Under the pieces are notes generated by a model that worked only from the letters and a program-made list of their open reading frames with translations, had not been told where the DNA came from and searched no databases. A DNA stretch of 64,000 bases from Sporosarcina luteola (GTDB taxonomy: Bacteria > Bacillota > Bacilli > Bacillales_A > Planococcaceae): NCBI RefSeq assembly GCF_023715245.1, contig NZ_JAMBNV010000001.1, positions 434,001 through 498,000 on the forward strand, in the 5' to 3' direction. Position numbers and translations under genes: made by a program. Shown piece after piece: positions 63,633 through 64,000 of the stretch. The stretch's first letter is position 1. Each line of letters begins with the position of its first letter.

Positions 63633-64000
63633 TTGCTTAAGAATACATACTTGTCGAAACTTAGTATCCTATTTCTTGTGATTTTTTTATCAATACCTAC
63701 TCTAGCCTATGGAGAGACACCAGGAAGCACGAAGATTTCCGGAGGCGTCCAATATGAATATACGAACAAAACAGTAGCGAGCAACCCGCAAGCATTCCGT
63801 CAGTTAGTCGTCGACCTGAATGACCCATTCACAACAGTCGACGTCGGCATCCCGACGCCGCTTAACAAACTGGCACCGACGACGAGCCAGGCAAATGCCT
63901 ATACAGCACCCGGCCAGCAAGTCGCGGGCGCAATTAACGGCTCCTTCTTCTGGGGGTCCGACCAAGGCTATTTGCCGATGTACTTGATCGCTTACCGCGA
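63633..64000 (+). CDS. Secreted phosphodiester glycosidase-like protein (NAGPA domain), 5' part
   Basis: The frame starts at a TTG with AAAGGGGAATGA just upstream and is open to the window end (122 codons). Signal peptide about 1-27 (IPTLAYG), then a segment with VAGAINGSFFWGSDQGYLPM, resembling the start of phosphodiester glycosidase (PF09992) domains of Bacillales wall proteins. If complete, it would act on surface glycan or teichoic-acid-like phosphodiesters. Truncated by the window, so SLH domains cannot be assessed. Confidence 0.75.
   Translation, partial: MLKNTYLSKLSILFLVIFLSIPTLAYGETPGSTKISGGVQYEYTNKTVASNPQAFRQLVVDLNDPFTTVDVGIPTPLNKLAPTTSQANAYTAPGQQVAGAINGSFFWGSDQGYLPMYLIAYR

Noticed and set aside
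1..64000. tRNA, rRNA, insertion sequences and prophage genes
   Set aside because: I looked for tRNA-like cloverleafs, transposase motifs and phage modules and saw none that I could support.

Overview
The window looks like chromosome from a low-GC Gram-positive member of the Bacillales, most likely Planococcaceae and Sporosarcina-like. The evidence is ten surface proteins with N- or C-terminal SLH (S-layer homology) triplets, a csaB-type polysaccharide pyruvyltransferase gene, strong Bacillus-type ribosome binding sites with frequent TTG/GTG starts, and Bacillales-type GC-rich intergenic repeats. The genus is an inference from gene content only.

Layout. 1-4.7 kb: the 3' end of a secreted subtilase, an MFS drug exporter (minus strand) and a DEDDh exonuclease. 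4.7-14.9 kb: ordinary single genes (a membrane-bound Lon-like S16 peptidase, a NERD nuclease-like protein, an SLH-CAP protein, yhdT-panF, an EamA transporter, a frataxin-like fra/ydhG, a lipoprotein, a small stress-like protein). These are separated by a striking family of intergenic repeats: arrays of an ACGCATAAA core at an exact 20-bp period, usually paired with a second conserved block. A tiny holin-like type I toxin with a probable antisense RNA lies at 11.1-11.4 kb. 15-24 kb: five consecutive SLH surface enzymes (5'-nucleotidase-like, amidase, subtilase, NlpC/P60, glucosaminidase). 24.4-31 kb: the cell-wall-polymer block that makes the anchor for SLH domains (MurJ/CsaA-like flippase, glycosyltransferase, csaB, divergent tagA and wecC).

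31.3-59.5 kb: two paralogous SLH S-layer proteins (1047 and 798 aa) bracket a visibly AT-rich polysaccharide locus at 35-53.6 kb. That locus encodes a TPR protein, three glycan assembly functions (O-antigen ligase-like, Wzy, Wzx), a Wzz-like protein without a partner tyrosine kinase, a complete UDP-L-FucNAc route (capE-capF-capG), a complete pgl-type N,N'-diacetylbacillosamine route (PglF-, PglE-, PglD- and PglC-like), and four glycosyltransferases. A 3-hydroxyacyl-CoA dehydrogenase pseudogene with several frameshifts sits inside the bacillosamine genes. 55.3-61.5 kb adds an SLH transglycosylase and an SLH-DUF4855 protein. 61.9-64 kb holds a second O-antigen ligase-like protein and the 5' end of a secreted phosphodiester glycosidase-like protein.

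How it fits together: tagA/wecC/csaB and the flippase plausibly build and pyruvylate the secondary cell wall polymer. That polymer tethers the two S-layer proteins and eight SLH enzymes that remodel peptidoglycan and process surface substrates, while the AT-rich locus decorates the envelope with a strain-variable glycan. The least explained structure is the 20-bp-period repeat family: ten arrays, about 60 units, all on the same strand.
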